This document shows, piece after piece, positions 9,126 through 19,721 of a stretch of DNA of 42,706 bases. Made by a program: the position numbers and the translations under genes. Within the stretch, counting starts at the first letter, position 1, and each line of letters opens with the position of its first letter. The notes beneath the pieces were generated by a model. The model ran no database searches and was not told where the DNA came from. It saw nothing but the letters and a program-made list of their open reading frames with translations. The stretch comes from Flavobacteriales bacterium (lineage in GTDB: Bacteria > Bacteroidota > Bacteroidia > Flavobacteriales_D > Sanyastnellaceae), in contig CANFLZ010000018.1 in assembly GCA_947448135.1 (NCBI GenBank), forward strand, positions 1-42,706. The letters are read 5' to 3'.

Positions 9126-9479
9126 TCAGAATTTAAGCCCTGCTTCACGAGCAGCCTCGGCCAATGATTTAACTCTTCCGTGATACAAGTATCCTCCTCG
9201 ATCAAATATTACTGACTCGATACCTGCTGCCATTGCTCTTTCAGCGATTGCCTTTCCGACAACCTTCGCCTGATCGATTTTAGGCATGTTTTGAGATTCC
9301 TTGATGTATGCTGAACCAACGGACACCAAAGTTTTTCCTTGATTGTCATCGATGATCTGAGCATAAATCTGCTTGTTACTGCGGAATACAGACAAGCGGG
9401 GTCTCTCTGCTGTACCTTTAACCGTTGAACGGATACGAGTACGAATTTTTGCTCTTCTTGCTTCTTTTGTGAATGCCAT
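9126..9479 (-). CDS. rplR: Large ribosomal subunit protein uL18
   Basis: uL18 carries 5S rRNA into the 50S subunit together with uL5. The 117-residue product has the basic N terminus and the conserved [20 protein letters not shown] and [20 protein letters not shown] segments. It is in the standard order rplF-rplR-rpsE with gaps of 9 and 5 bases. Confidence 0.98.
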   Translation of the reverse strand: MAFTKEARRAKIRTRIRSTVKGTAERPRLSVFRSNKQIYAQIIDDNQGKTLVSVGSAYIKESQNMPKIDQAKVVGKAIAERAMAAGIESVIFDRGGYLYHGRVKSLAEAAREAGLKF

Positions 9480-9488
9480 AGTCTATGA

Positions 9489-10040
9489 TTATTTAGCTGC
9501 TGATTTACCCGCTTTTTTGCGCACAAACTCACCAACGTAACGAACACCTTTTCCTTTGTAAGGCTCTGGAGCACGCAATGAACGAATCTTTGCAGCTACC
9601 TGACCTATTAATTGCTTGTCATAAGATTCCAACATGATCGTTGGGTTCTCACCTTTTTCTGCTTTTGCAGAAACTTTTACCTCTTCAGGTAATTCAAAAA
9701 TGATTGGATGGCTATAACCTAAAGTCATTTCCAATTGTTGACCCGCTGCTTTTGCACGGTAACCAACACCTATCATTTCTAAATTCTTAGTCCATCCTGT
9801 ACTAACACCAACAATCATGTTGTTGATCAACGAACGATACAATCCGTGCTTAGAGCGTGCATCTTTGTGCTCAGATGAACGAGAAACCGTAATCGTACCC
9901 TCAGCGATCTCAACACTCACAGCACCAGTAATCTCCTGAAAAAGCTCCCCTTTGGGACCTTTTACTCTTAGAACTCCATTGGTCATAGACGCTTCAACGC
10001 CTGCCGGAATGCTAATGGGTAATTTTCCTATTCTTGACAT
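9489..10040 (-). CDS. rplF: Large ribosomal subunit protein uL6
   Basis: uL6 lies near the GTPase centre of the 50S subunit. The 183-residue product starts MSRIGKLPISIPAGVE and consists of two repeated alpha/beta domains. The second domain has LEMTLGYSHPIIFELPEEVK and the conserved motif RAPEPYKGKGVRYVGEFVR. It is 12 bases after rpsH. Length and sequence are ordinary. Confidence 0.98.
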   Translation of the reverse strand: MSRIGKLPISIPAGVEASMTNGVLRVKGPKGELFQEITGAVSVEIAEGTITVSRSSEHKDARSKHGLYRSLINNMIVGVSTGWTKNLEMIGVGYRAKAAGQQLEMTLGYSHPIIFELPEEVKVSAKAEKGENPTIMLESYDKQLIGQVAAKIRSLRAPEPYKGKGVRYVGEFVRKKAGKSAAK

Positions 10041-10052
10041 GATCTAATGATA

Positions 10053-10448
10053 TTAATATACGTAACACAATACTTCTCCACCAACGTTTTCTTTACGAGC
10101 GGTTTTGTCAGTCATTACTCCTTTTGGAGTTGATACGACAGCAATACCCAAACCGTTTAAAACACGTGGCATTTCCTCAACACCAACATATTTACGCAAA
10201 CCTGGAGAAGATATACGATCGATTTTCGTAATCGCCGGTTGCTTGGTTTTAGCGTTGTATTTCAAGGCAATTTTGATAACACCAGGAGTGCCTTCTTCGA
10301 ACTTAAAGTTCAAAATATATCCTGAATCATGTAGGATACGTGTGATTTCCTTTTTCAAGTTTGAAGCGGGAATTTCCACCACCTTATGACGAGCCATCTG
10401 CGCGTTGCGGATGCGGGTCAAGTAATCTGCTATTGGATCAGTATTCAT
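10053..10448 (-). CDS. rpsH: Small ribosomal subunit protein uS8
   Basis: uS8 binds the central domain of 16S rRNA. In enterobacteria it is also the translational repressor of the spc operon. The 131-residue product starts MNTDPIADYLTRIRNAQMAR and has the C-terminal RNA-binding domain ending GIAVVSTPKGVMTDKTARKE, then GGEVLCYVY. No uS8-like regulatory structure was identified upstream of rplE, though this was judged by eye only. Confidence 0.98.
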   Translation of the reverse strand: MNTDPIADYLTRIRNAQMARHKVVEIPASNLKKEITRILHDSGYILNFKFEEGTPGVIKIALKYNAKTKQPAITKIDRISSPGLRKYVGVEEMPRVLNGLGIAVVSTPKGVMTDKTARKENVGGEVLCYVY

Positions 10449-10473
10449 TTCTATTATCCTTCTTAATCAATTA

Positions 10474-10743
10474 TTACCAACTTGCTTTTTTAACTCCAGG
10501 AATTCTACCTTCTAAGGCTAACTCACGGAATTGATTTCTGCAGATACCGAATTGGCGCATGTATCCACGTGGACGACCTGTCAATTGACAACGATTGTGC
10601 ACACGTACTTTACTACTGTTCTTAGGCAACTTTTGCAAAGCGTCCCAATCTCCAGCTTCCTTTAATGCAGCTCTTTTTACTGCGTATTTTTCAACAAGCG
10701 CAATTCTCTTACGCTCGCGGGCTTTCATTGATTCTTTAGCCAT
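10474..10743 (-). CDS. rpsN: Small ribosomal subunit protein uS14, zinc-independent form
   Basis: uS14 is in the 30S head next to uS3 and uS10. The 89-residue product is the long form with a helical N terminus ([20 protein letters not shown]) and the conserved C-terminal stretch [20 protein letters not shown] and [11 protein letters not shown]. It lacks the paired CxxC motifs of the short zinc-binding form. It lies 25 bases from each neighbour, rplE and rpsH. Confidence 0.98.
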   Translation of the reverse strand: MAKESMKARERKRIALVEKYAVKRAALKEAGDWDALQKLPKNSSKVRVHNRCQLTGRPRGYMRQFGICRNQFRELALEGRIPGVKKASW

Positions 10744-10768
10744 TGTACTTCTTTATCTACCGTTACTA

Positions 10769-11317
10769 TTATTTCGTTAATGGGAAACCAAATCCTTCTA
10801 ATAAAGCTTTGGCCTCTTCGTTTGTTTTGGCAGTTGTCACTAGCGTGATATCCATACCATTGATCATCTTCACTTTATCCAAATCGATTTCAGGGAAAAT
10901 GATTTGTTCCTTGATACCGAAGGTAAAGTTTCCATGCCCATCAAAACCTGAGTTTCTTACTCCACGGAAATCACGAGTACGAGGTAAAGAAACCGAAATC
11001 AAACGATCTAAAAACTCATACATACGATCACCACGCAAAGTTACTTTTGCTCCGATCGGAACTCCCTTTCTTAATTTAAAGTTAGAGATATCCTTGGTTG
11101 AAACAGTTGCTACTGCTTTTTGACCAGCGATCATTGTCATCTCGTCTACCGCAGTATCTACTAATTTCTTATCAGCAGTTGCCTTTCCCAAACCTTGGTT
11201 CAAGCAAATTTTAGTAATACGCGGAACCTGCATAGATGAAGAATACTCAAAACGTTTCTTCAATTCAGAAATAATTTCCTCGTTGTACTTAGCACGAAGT
11301 CTTGGACTATAACTCAT
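10769..11317 (-). CDS. rplE: Large ribosomal subunit protein uL5
   Basis: uL5 binds 5S rRNA and touches P-site tRNA and uS13. The 182-residue product has the conserved [19 protein letters not shown] near the N terminus. Further on it has the [19 protein letters not shown] and [20 protein letters not shown] segments. Its start codon overlaps the rplX stop by 4 bases (11314-11317), so the two are probably translationally coupled. It is the only gene overlap inside the ribosomal operon. Confidence 0.98.
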   Translation of the reverse strand: MSYSPRLRAKYNEEIISELKKRFEYSSSMQVPRITKICLNQGLGKATADKKLVDTAVDEMTMIAGQKAVATVSTKDISNFKLRKGVPIGAKVTLRGDRMYEFLDRLISVSLPRTRDFRGVRNSGFDGHGNFTFGIKEQIIFPEIDLDKVKMINGMDITLVTTAKTNEEAKALLEGFGFPLTK

Positions 11318-11634
11318 TTGATTGCCTCCCCTGTCTTTTTAGAAAAACGCTCTAATTTACCACTTTCGTTGCGGCGACGTCCTACGCGAGTAGCGTTGCC
11401 TTTTGCATCCATCAACATAACATTGCTGATGTTGATACCTGCTTCTCTCTTTTCAATTCCTCCTTGAGGATTTTGAGCAGATGGCTTACGGTGACGAGTG
11501 ATCATATTCACACCCTCAACAATTACCGTATCCTTTTCGCGATTTACTTCGATAACACGGCCTTGCTTCCCTTTGTTATCGCCGGCAGTTACCACTACCA
11601 TATCGCCTTTCTTTATTTTTAAACGTTTAAACAT
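11314..11634 (-). CDS. rplX: Large ribosomal subunit protein uL24
   Basis: uL24 is an early 50S assembly initiator near the exit tunnel. The 106-residue product has a KOW motif at residues 8-30 ([19 protein letters not shown]) and the conserved [19 protein letters not shown] and [15 protein letters not shown] segments. It lies between rplN (12 bases) and rplE (4-base overlap). Confidence 0.98.
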   Translation of the reverse strand: MFKRLKIKKGDMVVVTAGDNKGKQGRVIEVNREKDTVIVEGVNMITRHRKPSAQNPQGGIEKREAGINISNVMLMDAKGNATRVGRRRNESGKLERFSKKTGEAIK

Positions 11635-11646
11635 CGCATTTAAATA

Positions 11647-12015
11647 TTAAAGCACTTCTGGTGCCAATGAAACGATTTTCATATAGTCTTTCTCACGCAA
11701 CTCACGAGCAACTGGCCCGAAAATACGTGTTCCACGCATCTCACCATTGTTGTTCAATAACACAACTGCGTTATCGTCGAAGCGAATGTAACTTCCATCT
11801 GGACGACGCACTTCTTTCTTGGTACGTACGATCACAGCCTTTGATACAGCTCCTTTCTTTACGTTACCAGATGGCAATGCATCTTTTACAGTGACTACTA
11901 TTTGGTCACCCAAGGAAGCATAACGACGACGAGTTCCTCCTAAAACACGGATTACTAACACTTCGCGAGCTCCGCTATTATCTGCCACTTTCAGGCGTGA
12001 TTCATTTTGTACCAT
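11647..12015 (-). CDS. rplN: Large ribosomal subunit protein uL14
   Basis: uL14 sits at the subunit interface and contacts 16S rRNA and, during assembly control, RsfS. The 122-residue product has the near-universal sequences [35 protein letters not shown] and [20 protein letters not shown]. Its position between rpsQ and rplX is standard. Confidence 0.98.
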   Translation of the reverse strand: MVQNESRLKVADNSGAREVLVIRVLGGTRRRYASLGDQIVVTVKDALPSGNVKKGAVSKAVIVRTKKEVRRPDGSYIRFDDNAVVLLNNNGEMRGTRIFGPVARELREKDYMKIVSLAPEVL

Positions 12016-12034
12016 GACTCAGTCTCCTATTTCG

Positions 12035-12289
12035 TTATTTCGCCTTTTCAATGATTTCAACCAATCTCCAACGCTTCAACTTACTCAAAGGGCGGGTTTC
12101 CATGATCTTTACAGTATCACCAATTCCACACTCTCCTTTCTCATCGTGCGCCATGAATCTTTTTGTGTGTTTCACAAATTTCCCATATTTCGGGTGACGA
12201 ATTTTCGTCTCTACCTGAACAACAATACTTTTTTCCATTTTGTTGCTGGTAACGATCCCGATACGTTCTTTACGAAGATTTCTTTCCAT
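12035..12289 (-). CDS. rpsQ: Small ribosomal subunit protein uS17
   Basis: uS17 is an OB-fold protein that binds the 5' domain of 16S rRNA. The product starts [20 protein letters not shown] and contains [11 protein letters not shown]-like sequence ([20 protein letters not shown]) and [20 protein letters not shown]. The ATG at 12289 is preferred over the GTG one codon upstream, giving 84 residues. It is 9 bases after rpmC. Confidence 0.97.
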   Translation of the reverse strand: MERNLRKERIGIVTSNKMEKSIVVQVETKIRHPKYGKFVKHTKRFMAHDEKGECGIGDTVKIMETRPLSKLKRWRLVEIIEKAK

Positions 12290-12298
12290 CACGGCTTA

Positions 12299-12490
12299 TT
12301 ATTTATTCTTCATTTCAATTAAAACAGTTTTCATTCGAGCAATCTCACGACGTTTGTTACGAAGCGTCATTGGATTCTCAGTGCCTGCTATTTGGTGTCC
12401 AAATTTCATCTTGGCCAAAGCAGTTTCGCTTTCTCGGATTTGTTCAATCAAATCCGATGATGACATATTTCTATAATCTGCGGCTTTCAT
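12299..12490 (-). CDS. rpmC: Large ribosomal subunit protein uL29
   Basis: uL29 is a two-helix protein at the peptide exit of the 50S subunit, near the binding site of trigger factor and SRP. The 63-residue product begins MKAADYRNMSSSDLIEQIRE and has the conserved ENPMTLRNKRREIARMKTVL in the second helix. It is 7 bases after rplP. Confidence 0.97.
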   Translation of the reverse strand: MKAADYRNMSSSDLIEQIRESETALAKMKFGHQIAGTENPMTLRNKRREIARMKTVLIEMKNK

Positions 12491-12497
12491 AATTCTA

Positions 12498-12917
12498 TTA
12501 TTCAGTATAATCTGCTCTTACGATGAATTTTGTACGGCATGGCAATTTTTGAGCGGCCAAACGTAACGCTTCTTGCGCTGTTTCCAAAGGAACACCTTCT
12601 GCTTCAAACAAAATACGTCCTGGCTTAACTACAGCTACCCAATGATCAGGAGCCCCTTTACCTTTACCCATACGTACCTCGGCTGGTTTCGCTGTGATAG
12701 GTTTGTCTGGAAAAATTCGGATCCAAACTTTACCCTCACGCTTCATGAAACGAGTTAGGGCAACACGAGCAGCTTCCAATTGACGTGAAGTAATAAATCC
12801 TTCATCTAAAGTTTTGATTGCAAAACTTCCGAAAGCCAATTGAGATCCTCTGTAGGCAATACCTTTAATCTTGCCCTTCTGCTGCTTTCTATATTTTGTT
12901 CTTTTTGGTTGTAACAT
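12498..12917 (-). CDS. rplP: Large ribosomal subunit protein uL16
   Basis: uL16 is needed for the active 50S conformation and contacts A-site tRNA. The 139-residue product starts [20 protein letters not shown] and has [20 protein letters not shown], then [20 protein letters not shown]. The C-terminal part is [13 protein letters not shown]. The arginine hydroxylation region typical of proteobacterial uL16 is present as RMGKGKG. It lies between rpsC (31 bases) and rpmC. Confidence 0.98.
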   Translation of the reverse strand: MLQPKRTKYRKQQKGKIKGIAYRGSQLAFGSFAIKTLDEGFITSRQLEAARVALTRFMKREGKVWIRIFPDKPITAKPAEVRMGKGKGAPDHWVAVVKPGRILFEAEGVPLETAQEALRLAAQKLPCRTKFIVRADYTE

Positions 12918-12948
12918 TTTCTAATTCCTTTTAGCGATCATTTTACAA

Positions 12949-13686
12949 TTAACGGCCTTTGCGCTCTCCTCTTCTCTCGCGACGTTCTCCGCCACCTTGA
13001 GAACCACCTCTTTTTCCAGTGTTCTGCTGAGGGGCGCCAAAGTTAGGTGATAAATCGCGTTTTCCGTACACTTCTCCACGACAAATCCAAACTTTTACAC
13101 CAATTCTTCCGTAAGCAGTATGAGCTTCAGCATGATGGTAATCGATATCAGCACGCAAAGTATGCAATGGAGTACGTCCTTCTTTGTAAGATTCTGAACG
13201 AGCAATCTCTGCTCCATTTACACGACCTGAAATCGTAACTTTAATTCCCTCAGCTCCCATGCGCATTGCAGAAGCAATTGACATTTTAGTTGCACGACGG
13301 TAAGAAATACGACCTTCGATTTGACGACAAATTCCATCCGCCACTAAACGAGCATCTAATTCTGGACGTTTGATTTCGAAGATGTTGATTTGAACATCTT
13401 TTCCAGTCAACTTCTTCAACTCCTCTTTCAATTTGTCTACTTCAGTACCTGCTTTCCCGATGATTACACCTGGACGAGCTGTATTGATTGTTACAGTAAC
13501 CAATTTCAAAGTTCTTTCAATCACAATCTTTGAAACAGATGCCTTCTTCAAACGAGCCATCAAATACTTACGGATCTTGTCATCCTCAACAATGCGATCA
13601 GCATAGTTGTTTCCGCCAAACCAGTTGCTGTCCCATCCTTTGATGAAACCTAAACGATTTCCTATTGGGTTACACTTTTGTCCCAT
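12949..13686 (-). CDS. rpsC: Small ribosomal subunit protein uS3
   Basis: uS3 lines the mRNA entry channel. The 245-residue product starts [20 protein letters not shown]. It has a KH domain with the GxxG loop in [15 protein letters not shown] (about residue 75) and the C-terminal domain [20 protein letters not shown]. The last 25 residues are an arginine- and glycine-rich tail, common in Bacteroidota. It is 3 bases after rplV. Confidence 0.98.
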   Translation of the reverse strand: MGQKCNPIGNRLGFIKGWDSNWFGGNNYADRIVEDDKIRKYLMARLKKASVSKIVIERTLKLVTVTINTARPGVIIGKAGTEVDKLKEELKKLTGKDVQINIFEIKRPELDARLVADGICRQIEGRISYRRATKMSIASAMRMGAEGIKVTISGRVNGAEIARSESYKEGRTPLHTLRADIDYHHAEAHTAYGRIGVKVWICRGEVYGKRDLSPNFGAPQQNTGKRGGSQGGGERRERRGERKGR

Positions 13687-13689
13687 TTC

Positions 13690-14088
13690 TTATCCTAATT
13701 TTTTATCTAAAATGATGGTTACGTGGTTACTGCGCTTACGGATTTTGTGTGCACGTCCTTGAGGCGCAGCGCTGATGCGCTTCAAAGTGTGTGATACATC
13801 TACTTTAATCTCTTTTACGATGACATTTGAAGTAGTGATATCTTGACCTTCATTTTTAGCTTGCCAGTTAGCAATTGCAGAGCGCAACAACTTCTCTAAA
13901 GGAGTAGCTGTGTTACGACGAGTGAACTTCAAAATATTCAAAGCTGAAATCACTTCTTTTCCTCTAATTGTATCCGCTACCAAACGCATTTTACGCGGAG
14001 AGGTTGGAAAACTATTCAATTTGGCGAATGCAATGTTTTTGCGTTCTTCTTTTAGCCTATCGGCCATCTCTTTTTTACGAGCTCCCAT
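13690..14088 (-). CDS. rplV: Large ribosomal subunit protein uL22
   Basis: uL22 reaches into the peptide exit tunnel with its long beta hairpin. The 132-residue product begins with about 20 extra charged residues. These are followed by LNSFPTSPRKMRLVADTIRG, the usual N-terminal signature. The tunnel hairpin near the C terminus contains RISAAPQGRAHKIRKRSNHV. The ATG at 14088 is the only ATG that includes the full conserved N-terminal region with a plausible gap (29 bases) to rpsS. Confidence 0.98.
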   Translation of the reverse strand: MGARKKEMADRLKEERKNIAFAKLNSFPTSPRKMRLVADTIRGKEVISALNILKFTRRNTATPLEKLLRSAIANWQAKNEGQDITTSNVIVKEIKVDVSHTLKRISAAPQGRAHKIRKRSNHVTIILDKKLG

Positions 14089-14117
14089 GATCTATTCTTT
14101 ATCGTTGGTGCGTATTA

Positions 14118-14384
14118 TTATTTCTTGTTACCTGCGTGACCACGGAAGTTACGTGTTGGTGAAAACTCACCCAACTTGTGTCCTACCATATTCTCTGTCA
14201 CGTAAACAGGGATAAACGTTTTACCATTGTGCACTGCAATCGTCAATCCAACGAAATCTGGAGTGATGGTACTCGCGCGACTCCACGTTTTGATAACGCT
14301 TTTCTTGCCGTTTGCTTGAGCATCCTCTATGCGCTTTGCAAGCTTATAGTGGATAAAAGGTGGTTTTTTTAATGACCTAGCCAT
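14118..14384 (-). CDS. rpsS: Small ribosomal subunit protein uS19
   Basis: uS19 is in the 30S head and forms a complex with uS13. The 88-residue product begins [20 protein letters not shown] and has the very conserved [20 protein letters not shown] followed by [15 protein letters not shown]. It is 6 bases after rplB. Confidence 0.98.
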   Translation of the reverse strand: MARSLKKPPFIHYKLAKRIEDAQANGKKSVIKTWSRASTITPDFVGLTIAVHNGKTFIPVYVTENMVGHKLGEFSPTRNFRGHAGNKK

Positions 14385-14390
14385 GGATTA

Positions 14391-15215
14391 TTACTTCTTT
14401 CTACGTTCAATGATAAATTTCGATGACGCCTTTTTAGGTTTACGCGTCTTATAACCTTTTGAAGGTGTTCCCTTACGAGAGCGTGGCAATCCTCCCGATT
14501 GACGGCCCTCACCACCACCCATTGGGTGATCGACTGGGTTCATAGCAACACCACGTACTCTTGGACGACGTCCTAACCAACGGCTACGACCAGCTTTACC
14601 AGAGCGAACCAAGTTGTGCTCAGAGTTAGATACTGATCCAACTGTTGCGATACACTTAGCCAAAACTTTTCTTGTTTCACCAGAAGGCAACGTGATAACA
14701 GCGTATTCTCCATCACGAGCTGACAATTGAGCGTAACTTCCTGCACTTCGGGCTAAAACACCACCCTTTCCAGGACGCATCTCAATGTTGTGAACAACAG
14801 TACCCAAAGGTAAATCTCTCAAAGGAACTGCGTTTCCGACTTCTGGAGCTACTTTGTCGCCTGACAAGATCACAGTTCCTACAGTCAAACCTTGAGGTGC
14901 AAGGATATAACGCTTTTCACCATCAGCATATTCTACTAAGGCGATACGAGCAGAACGGTTTGGATCATACTCAATCGTCATAACAGTAGCACTGATATCA
15001 TGCTTATCACGTTTGAAATCAATCAAACGATAGTTTCTTTTATGACCACCACCAATCATTCTCATGGTGCGCTTACCTTGGTTGTTACGACCGCCGGTCT
15101 TCTTGATTGGCACAACCAAAGGCTTATATGGCTTGTCTGCTGTGATCTCTTCAAAAGTAGGAGCTACTTTGAAACGAGTACCTGCAGTTATTGGATTTAA
15201 TTTTTTAATTCCCAT
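14391..15215 (-). CDS. rplB: Large ribosomal subunit protein uL2
   Basis: uL2 is required for subunit association and for the peptidyl transferase centre. The 274-residue product has the N-terminal domain with [20 protein letters not shown]. The C-terminal SH3-like domain carries [20 protein letters not shown] and [10 protein letters not shown], which includes the conserved histidine close to the catalytic centre. Length and order (rplW-rplB-rpsS) are standard. Confidence 0.99.
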   Translation of the reverse strand: MGIKKLNPITAGTRFKVAPTFEEITADKPYKPLVVPIKKTGGRNNQGKRTMRMIGGGHKRNYRLIDFKRDKHDISATVMTIEYDPNRSARIALVEYADGEKRYILAPQGLTVGTVILSGDKVAPEVGNAVPLRDLPLGTVVHNIEMRPGKGGVLARSAGSYAQLSARDGEYAVITLPSGETRKVLAKCIATVGSVSNSEHNLVRSGKAGRSRWLGRRPRVRGVAMNPVDHPMGGGEGRQSGGLPRSRKGTPSKGYKTRKPKKASSKFIIERRKK

Positions 15216-15226
15216 TTCTTAATCTA

Positions 15227-15520
15227 TTAAATGTTGGAATAAAAGTCAATTGTTTCTCCCGCAGCCAATTTAACGATAGCCTTTTTGTAAGAAGCTGTTC
15301 GTCCAGACAAAATACCAGCTTTGGTATAACGAGATTTTGCTTTACCATCGTAACGCAAAGTGTTCAACTTGATTACGTTTACACCGTATGTGCTTTCGAT
15401 GGCCTTTTTGATTTCAATTTTGTTGGCTTTGACATCTACGATGAAGCCATACTTACCTTGCTTCTCTTGAATGGAGGTCATTTTCTCCGTGATGAGGGGG
15501 CGTATTAGAATTGGATTCAT
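15227..15520 (-). CDS. rplW: Large ribosomal subunit protein uL23
   Basis: uL23 is the docking site for trigger factor and SRP at the tunnel exit. The 97-residue product has the family pattern ILIRPLITEKMTSIQEKQGK, KYGFIVDVKANKIEIKKAIE and VIKLNTLRYDGK. It is 4 bases after rplD and 11 before rplB. Confidence 0.98.
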   Translation of the reverse strand: MNPILIRPLITEKMTSIQEKQGKYGFIVDVKANKIEIKKAIESTYGVNVIKLNTLRYDGKAKSRYTKAGILSGRTASYKKAIVKLAAGETIDFYSNI

Positions 15521-15524
15521 GTGA

Positions 15525-16154
15525 TTACTTTTTTAAGATGTCAGACAAAATTTCATGAGAGTTTCCTACGAACACGATGTGCGAACAATTCATCAAGTCA
15601 TATGTGCTAACAGCATTTGCCATTTGAACGCTTGCATTTTGAACGTTACGTGAACTCAAGTAAACATTATTGTTCTTCTCTCCGATCAAGAACAATGGTT
15701 TCTTATCTGCTACGTTCAAGCTTTTCAATACTATATTGAAAGCTGAAGTTTTCGGAGCATCCATTGCTAGAGCATCAAGAACAACGATTCCATTCTCTTT
15801 TGCTTTATAAGACAAAGCTGATGCACGAGCCAAACGTTGTGTGCTCTTGTTTACTTTGATTTCGTAGTTTCTTGGTTGAGGACCAAAGATGCTACCACCT
15901 TGACGGAACAATGGGTTTTTGATACTTCCTTTACGAGAACCACCTGTACCCTTTTGCTTGTGCAATTTACGTGTAGATCCGTGAATCTCACCTCTGTGCT
16001 TTGTTTTATGTGTACCAGAACGTTGAGCCGCTAAATAACGCTTAACATCCAAATAGATCGCATGGTCGTTAGGTTCGATTGCGAAAATTGCATCATCGAG
16101 ATCTACCTTCTTTCCGGTCTTTTGACCCTGCATATTCAATACTTCGAGCTGCAT
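15525..16154 (-). CDS. rplD: Large ribosomal subunit protein uL4
   Basis: uL4 is an exit-tunnel protein. In Escherichia coli it also represses the S10 operon. The 209-residue product has the extended loop rich in Arg, Gly and Lys (HKTKHRGEIHGSTRKLHKQK, then GTGGSRKGSIKNPLFRQGG). The globular C-terminal part contains KPLFLIGEKNNNVYLSSRN. It starts 1 base after the rplC stop. No S10-type leader was recognised upstream of rpsJ. Confidence 0.98.
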   Translation of the reverse strand: MQLEVLNMQGQKTGKKVDLDDAIFAIEPNDHAIYLDVKRYLAAQRSGTHKTKHRGEIHGSTRKLHKQKGTGGSRKGSIKNPLFRQGGSIFGPQPRNYEIKVNKSTQRLARASALSYKAKENGIVVLDALAMDAPKTSAFNIVLKSLNVADKKPLFLIGEKNNNVYLSSRNVQNASVQMANAVSTYDLMNCSHIVFVGNSHEILSDILKK

Positions 16155-16155
16155 A

Positions 16156-16776
16156 CTATTTCACGATATATACGGTTGAACCATTGAAGCCAGGAACGGC
16201 TCCTTTAACTAAGATCAAATTTTGATCTGCCAAAACTTTGATTACCTCTAAGTTTTGAACTGTACGACGTGCTCCTCCGTCGCGACCCGCCATACGCATT
16301 CCTTTGAATACACGGCTTGGATCAGATGAAGCTCCCAAAGAACCTGGTGCACGCAAACGATTGTGCTGACCGTGAGTACTTTCACCCACACCGGCAAATC
16401 CGTGACGCTTCACTACGCCTTGAAAACCTTTACCCTTTGTTGTACCTACTACGTCAACGTTCTCACCTTCTGCAAAAACGCTTTCCAACGTAATTACATC
16501 TCCTAACTTCACTTCTGATTCGAAACCATCGAATTCAGCAACGAAACGCTTTGGTTCAACTCCTGCTTTCTTGAAATGACCCAACATAGGTTTGCTGGTA
16601 TTCTTTTCTTTCTTGTTTCCGAAAGCAATTTGAACGGCGGTATAACCGTCCTTGTCTTGTGTCTTGATTTGAGTCACAACACATGGACCAGCCTCTATCA
16701 CTGTGCATGGAATATTCTTTCCAGCGGCACTGTAGACACTAGTCATCCCTACTTTTTTACCAATTATTCCTGGCAT
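16156..16776 (-). CDS. rplC: Large ribosomal subunit protein uL3
   Basis: uL3 is an early 50S assembly protein with a long loop reaching towards the peptidyl transferase centre. The 206-residue product starts [20 protein letters not shown]. The central loop has [35 protein letters not shown] and [12 protein letters not shown]. It is 19 bases after rpsJ. Confidence 0.98.
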   Translation of the reverse strand: MPGIIGKKVGMTSVYSAAGKNIPCTVIEAGPCVVTQIKTQDKDGYTAVQIAFGNKKEKNTSKPMLGHFKKAGVEPKRFVAEFDGFESEVKLGDVITLESVFAEGENVDVVGTTKGKGFQGVVKRHGFAGVGESTHGQHNRLRAPGSLGASSDPSRVFKGMRMAGRDGGARRTVQNLEVIKVLADQNLILVKGAVPGFNGSTVYIVK

Positions 16777-16795
16777 GTGCTTTTGTTTTTAATGA

Positions 16796-17101
16796 TTACA
16801 CTTTAATTTCTACTTCTACTCCACTTGGCAACTCCAACTTCATCAAGGCATCTACTGTCTTAGATGATGAGCTGTAAATGTCTAACAAACGCTTGTAGCT
16901 GTCCAATTGGAACTGCTCACGAGCTTTTTTGTTAACGTGCGGTGAACGCAACACGGTGTAAATACGCTTGTGAGTGGGCAATGGAATTGGACCATTCACT
17001 ACGGCACCGGTGCTCTTCACAGTCTTTACAATCTTCTCAGCAGACTTGTCTACCAAGTTGTGATCATAAGACTTTAATTTGATGCGAATTTTTTGCGCCA
17101 T
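16796..17101 (-). CDS. rpsJ: Small ribosomal subunit protein uS10
   Basis: uS10 is a 30S head protein. As NusE it also takes part in transcription antitermination with NusB and NusG. The 101-residue product begins [20 protein letters not shown] and has the exposed loop [20 protein letters not shown]. It follows fusA directly by 22 bases with no tuf between, as is usual in Bacteroidota. The str and S10 clusters are therefore joined into one unit. Confidence 0.98.
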   Translation of the reverse strand: MAQKIRIKLKSYDHNLVDKSAEKIVKTVKSTGAVVNGPIPLPTHKRIYTVLRSPHVNKKAREQFQLDSYKRLLDIYSSSSKTVDALMKLELPSGVEVEIKV

Positions 17102-17123
17102 TTTATATTAATCTATGTATCTA

Positions 17124-19226
17124 TTATGCATTTTTACCTTTCACCTTAGCAATTACTGCTTCAGCGATGTTATTGGGAGCAGGAGCGAAATTGCTGAACT
17201 CCATAGTTGAAGTAGCACGACCTGATGTGATGGTTCTTAAGTCAGTCACATAACCGAACATTTCACTCAATGGAACTTTAGCATTGATTACTGTCGCTCC
17301 ATTACGTTCGTTAGTACCTTCAATCAAACCACGACGCTTGTTCAAGTCACCGATAACATCACCCATGTTCTCAGCTGGAGTTACCACTTCATGTTTCATG
17401 ATAGGCTCCATGATAATTGGACGACATTTTGGGGCTGCTTCGCGGAAGGCCATCTTAGCACACAACTCGAAAGACAATGCGTCAGAGTCAACTGCGTGGA
17501 AAGATCCATCGTTCAATTCTACTTTCAAAGAATCAATAGGATAACCTGCAAGAATACCGTTCAACATGGCTTCCTTGAATCCTTTCTCAATAGATGGGAT
17601 AAATTCACGAGGAATGTTACCACCCTTGATATTGTTAACGAACACCAAACCTGTTTTCTCTGGATCATCATTAGGACCTAAAGTGAAAACGATATCGGCA
17701 AATTTACCACGACCACCTGTTTGCTTTTTGTAAGTTTCACGGTGATCTGTAGTGCCAGTCAAAGCCTCTTTGTATGATACTTGAGGAGCACCCTGGTTAC
17801 ACTCAACTTTGAATTCACGCTTCAAACGATCGACGATAATTTCCAAGTGCAACTCACCCATACCTGAGATAATGGTTTGTCCAGAATCTTCATCAGTTCT
17901 TACACGGAATGTAGGATCTTCTTCAGCCAATTTAGCCAAGGCCATACCCATTTTATCGCTATCCGCTTGTGTTTTTGGCTCAACCGCCAAACCAATTACC
18001 GGCTCTGGGAACACCATTGATTCTAAGATAATCGGCGATTTCTCGTCGCACAATGTATCTCCAGTTTTGATATCTTTAAATCCAACAACAGCACCGATAT
18101 CACCAGCTCCCAAATATTCGATAGGATTTTGTTTCGCAGCGTGCATTTGGAAGATACGTGAGATACGCTCTTTGTTTCCTGAACGAGTGTTCAATACATA
18201 AGAACCCGCATCTAACTTTCCAGAATATGCACGAGTGAAAGCCAAACGACCTACGAATGGATCGGTTGCAATTTTGAATGCCAAACCTGCAAATGGCTCA
18301 CTGTAACTTGGCTTACGAGAAATCTCTTCCCCAGTATCAGGATGTGTACCCATGATACTTTCCTTATCCAATGGAGATGGCATTAATTCCATCACCAAAT
18401 CCAACATTGTTTGAACACCTTTGTTTTTGAAAGATGATCCGCAAACCATTGGAACGATTGTTTGATTCAAACAAGCTTTACGCAAAGCATCCAAAATCTC
18501 ACGCTCAGTGATTGTATTTGGATCATCGAAGAACTTCATCATCAAGTTATCGTCAAATTCTGAAATTGCTTCCAACAATTTTTCACGATACATTTCTGCT
18601 TCTTCTAACATATCAGCAGGAATCTCTACAACTTCGTAAGTCATCCCTCTGTCATGCTCATTCCAAATCATACCACGGAAGTTGATCAAGTCAACTACTC
18701 CTTTGAAATCATCTTCAGCTCCGATTGGCAATTGCAATGGCACAGCATTGCTACCCAACATATCTTTAACCTGCTTAACAACTTTCAAAAAGTCAGCACC
18801 TTGACGGTCCATTTTGTTAACGAAGCCGATACGTGCAACATTGTAGTTGTTTGCCAAGCGCCAGTTTGTTTCAGATTGTGGCTCTACACCATCAACTGCT
18901 GAAAACAAGAAAACCAATCCATCCAATACACGCAAAGAACGATTTACCTCTACGGTAAAGTCAACGTGACCAGGTGTATCGATGATATTGATATGGTATT
19001 TTTCACCACGGTAGTTCCAGAATACGGTAGTAGCAGCAGAAGTAATTGTGATTCCGCGCTCTTGCTCTTGAACCATCCAGTCCATAGTAGCAGCACCATC
19101 GTGAACTTCACCAATTTTGTGGTTTACCCCAGCATAGTAAAGAATACGCTCTGTGGTAGTGGTTTTACCCGCATCAATGTGCGCAGCAATACCGATATTT
19201 CTTGTAAATTTAAGGTCGCGTGACAT
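17124..19226 (-). CDS. fusA: Elongation factor G
   Basis: EF-G is the GTPase that drives tRNA-mRNA translocation. With RRF it also splits post-termination ribosomes. The 700-residue product has all five domains. The GTPase motifs are [14 protein letters not shown] (P-loop, residues 15-28), [11 protein letters not shown] (switch I), DTPGHVDF (G3) and [10 protein letters not shown] (G4). Domain IV and V sequences include [20 protein letters not shown] and [20 protein letters not shown]. The complete motif set, normal length and linkage to rpsG and rpsL favour the main translocase over a specialised paralogue. Confidence 0.98.
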   Translation of the reverse strand: MSRDLKFTRNIGIAAHIDAGKTTTTERILYYAGVNHKIGEVHDGAATMDWMVQEQERGITITSAATTVFWNYRGEKYHINIIDTPGHVDFTVEVNRSLRVLDGLVFLFSAVDGVEPQSETNWRLANNYNVARIGFVNKMDRQGADFLKVVKQVKDMLGSNAVPLQLPIGAEDDFKGVVDLINFRGMIWNEHDRGMTYEVVEIPADMLEEAEMYREKLLEAISEFDDNLMMKFFDDPNTITEREILDALRKACLNQTIVPMVCGSSFKNKGVQTMLDLVMELMPSPLDKESIMGTHPDTGEEISRKPSYSEPFAGLAFKIATDPFVGRLAFTRAYSGKLDAGSYVLNTRSGNKERISRIFQMHAAKQNPIEYLGAGDIGAVVGFKDIKTGDTLCDEKSPIILESMVFPEPVIGLAVEPKTQADSDKMGMALAKLAEEDPTFRVRTDEDSGQTIISGMGELHLEIIVDRLKREFKVECNQGAPQVSYKEALTGTTDHRETYKKQTGGRGKFADIVFTLGPNDDPEKTGLVFVNNIKGGNIPREFIPSIEKGFKEAMLNGILAGYPIDSLKVELNDGSFHAVDSDALSFELCAKMAFREAAPKCRPIIMEPIMKHEVVTPAENMGDVIGDLNKRRGLIEGTNERNGATVINAKVPLSEMFGYVTDLRTITSGRATSTMEFSNFAPAPNNIAEAVIAKVKGKNA

Positions 19227-19244
19227 TTTCTTTCTCTCTAAATA

Positions 19245-19712
19245 TTAAAAACGGAAATGTGAGAATGCTTTGTTGGCTTCAGCCATACGGTGTACATCTT
19301 CTCTCTTTTTGTAAGCTGCACCTTCATTTTTAGCTGCTGCGATAATTTCACCAGCCAATTTTTCAGCCATGCTCTTTTCGTTGCGCTTGCGAGCGTATCC
19401 GATCAACCACTTCATCGCCATTGAACTTTTACGTTCATCGCGGATTGGAGATGGAATTTGGAATGTAGCTCCACCTACACGACGGCTACGAACCTCTACC
19501 GCAGGCGTAACATTTTCCAATGCACGACGCCATACTTCTAAACCTTCCTCTTGTGTCTTAGCAGCTACCTTCTCGATTGCATCGTAGAAAATAGTGAAAG
19601 CAACACTCTTCTTTCCTTGCAACATGATATTGTTAACGAATTTCGTTACAACAACATCATTGAATTTTGGATCTGGAAGGACCGTTATTTTTTTCGCTTT
19701 TCTTCTTCTCAT
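19245..19712 (-). CDS. rpsG: Small ribosomal subunit protein uS7
   Basis: uS7 organises the 30S head and lies at the E site. In enterobacteria it is a repressor of the str operon. The 155-residue product has the conserved [40 protein letters not shown] and AIKW-like [20 protein letters not shown] segments. It lies between rpsL (9 bases) and fusA (18 bases). Confidence 0.98.
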   Translation of the reverse strand: MRRRKAKKITVLPDPKFNDVVVTKFVNNIMLQGKKSVAFTIFYDAIEKVAAKTQEEGLEVWRRALENVTPAVEVRSRRVGGATFQIPSPIRDERKSSMAMKWLIGYARKRNEKSMAEKLAGEIIAAAKNEGAAYKKREDVHRMAEANKAFSHFRF

Positions 19713-19721
19713 GACTTAAGC

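Noticed and set aside
9209-9574. 121-residue minus-strand frame overlapping rplR and rplF
   Set aside because: Both overlapped genes are certain and the frame shows no family similarity.
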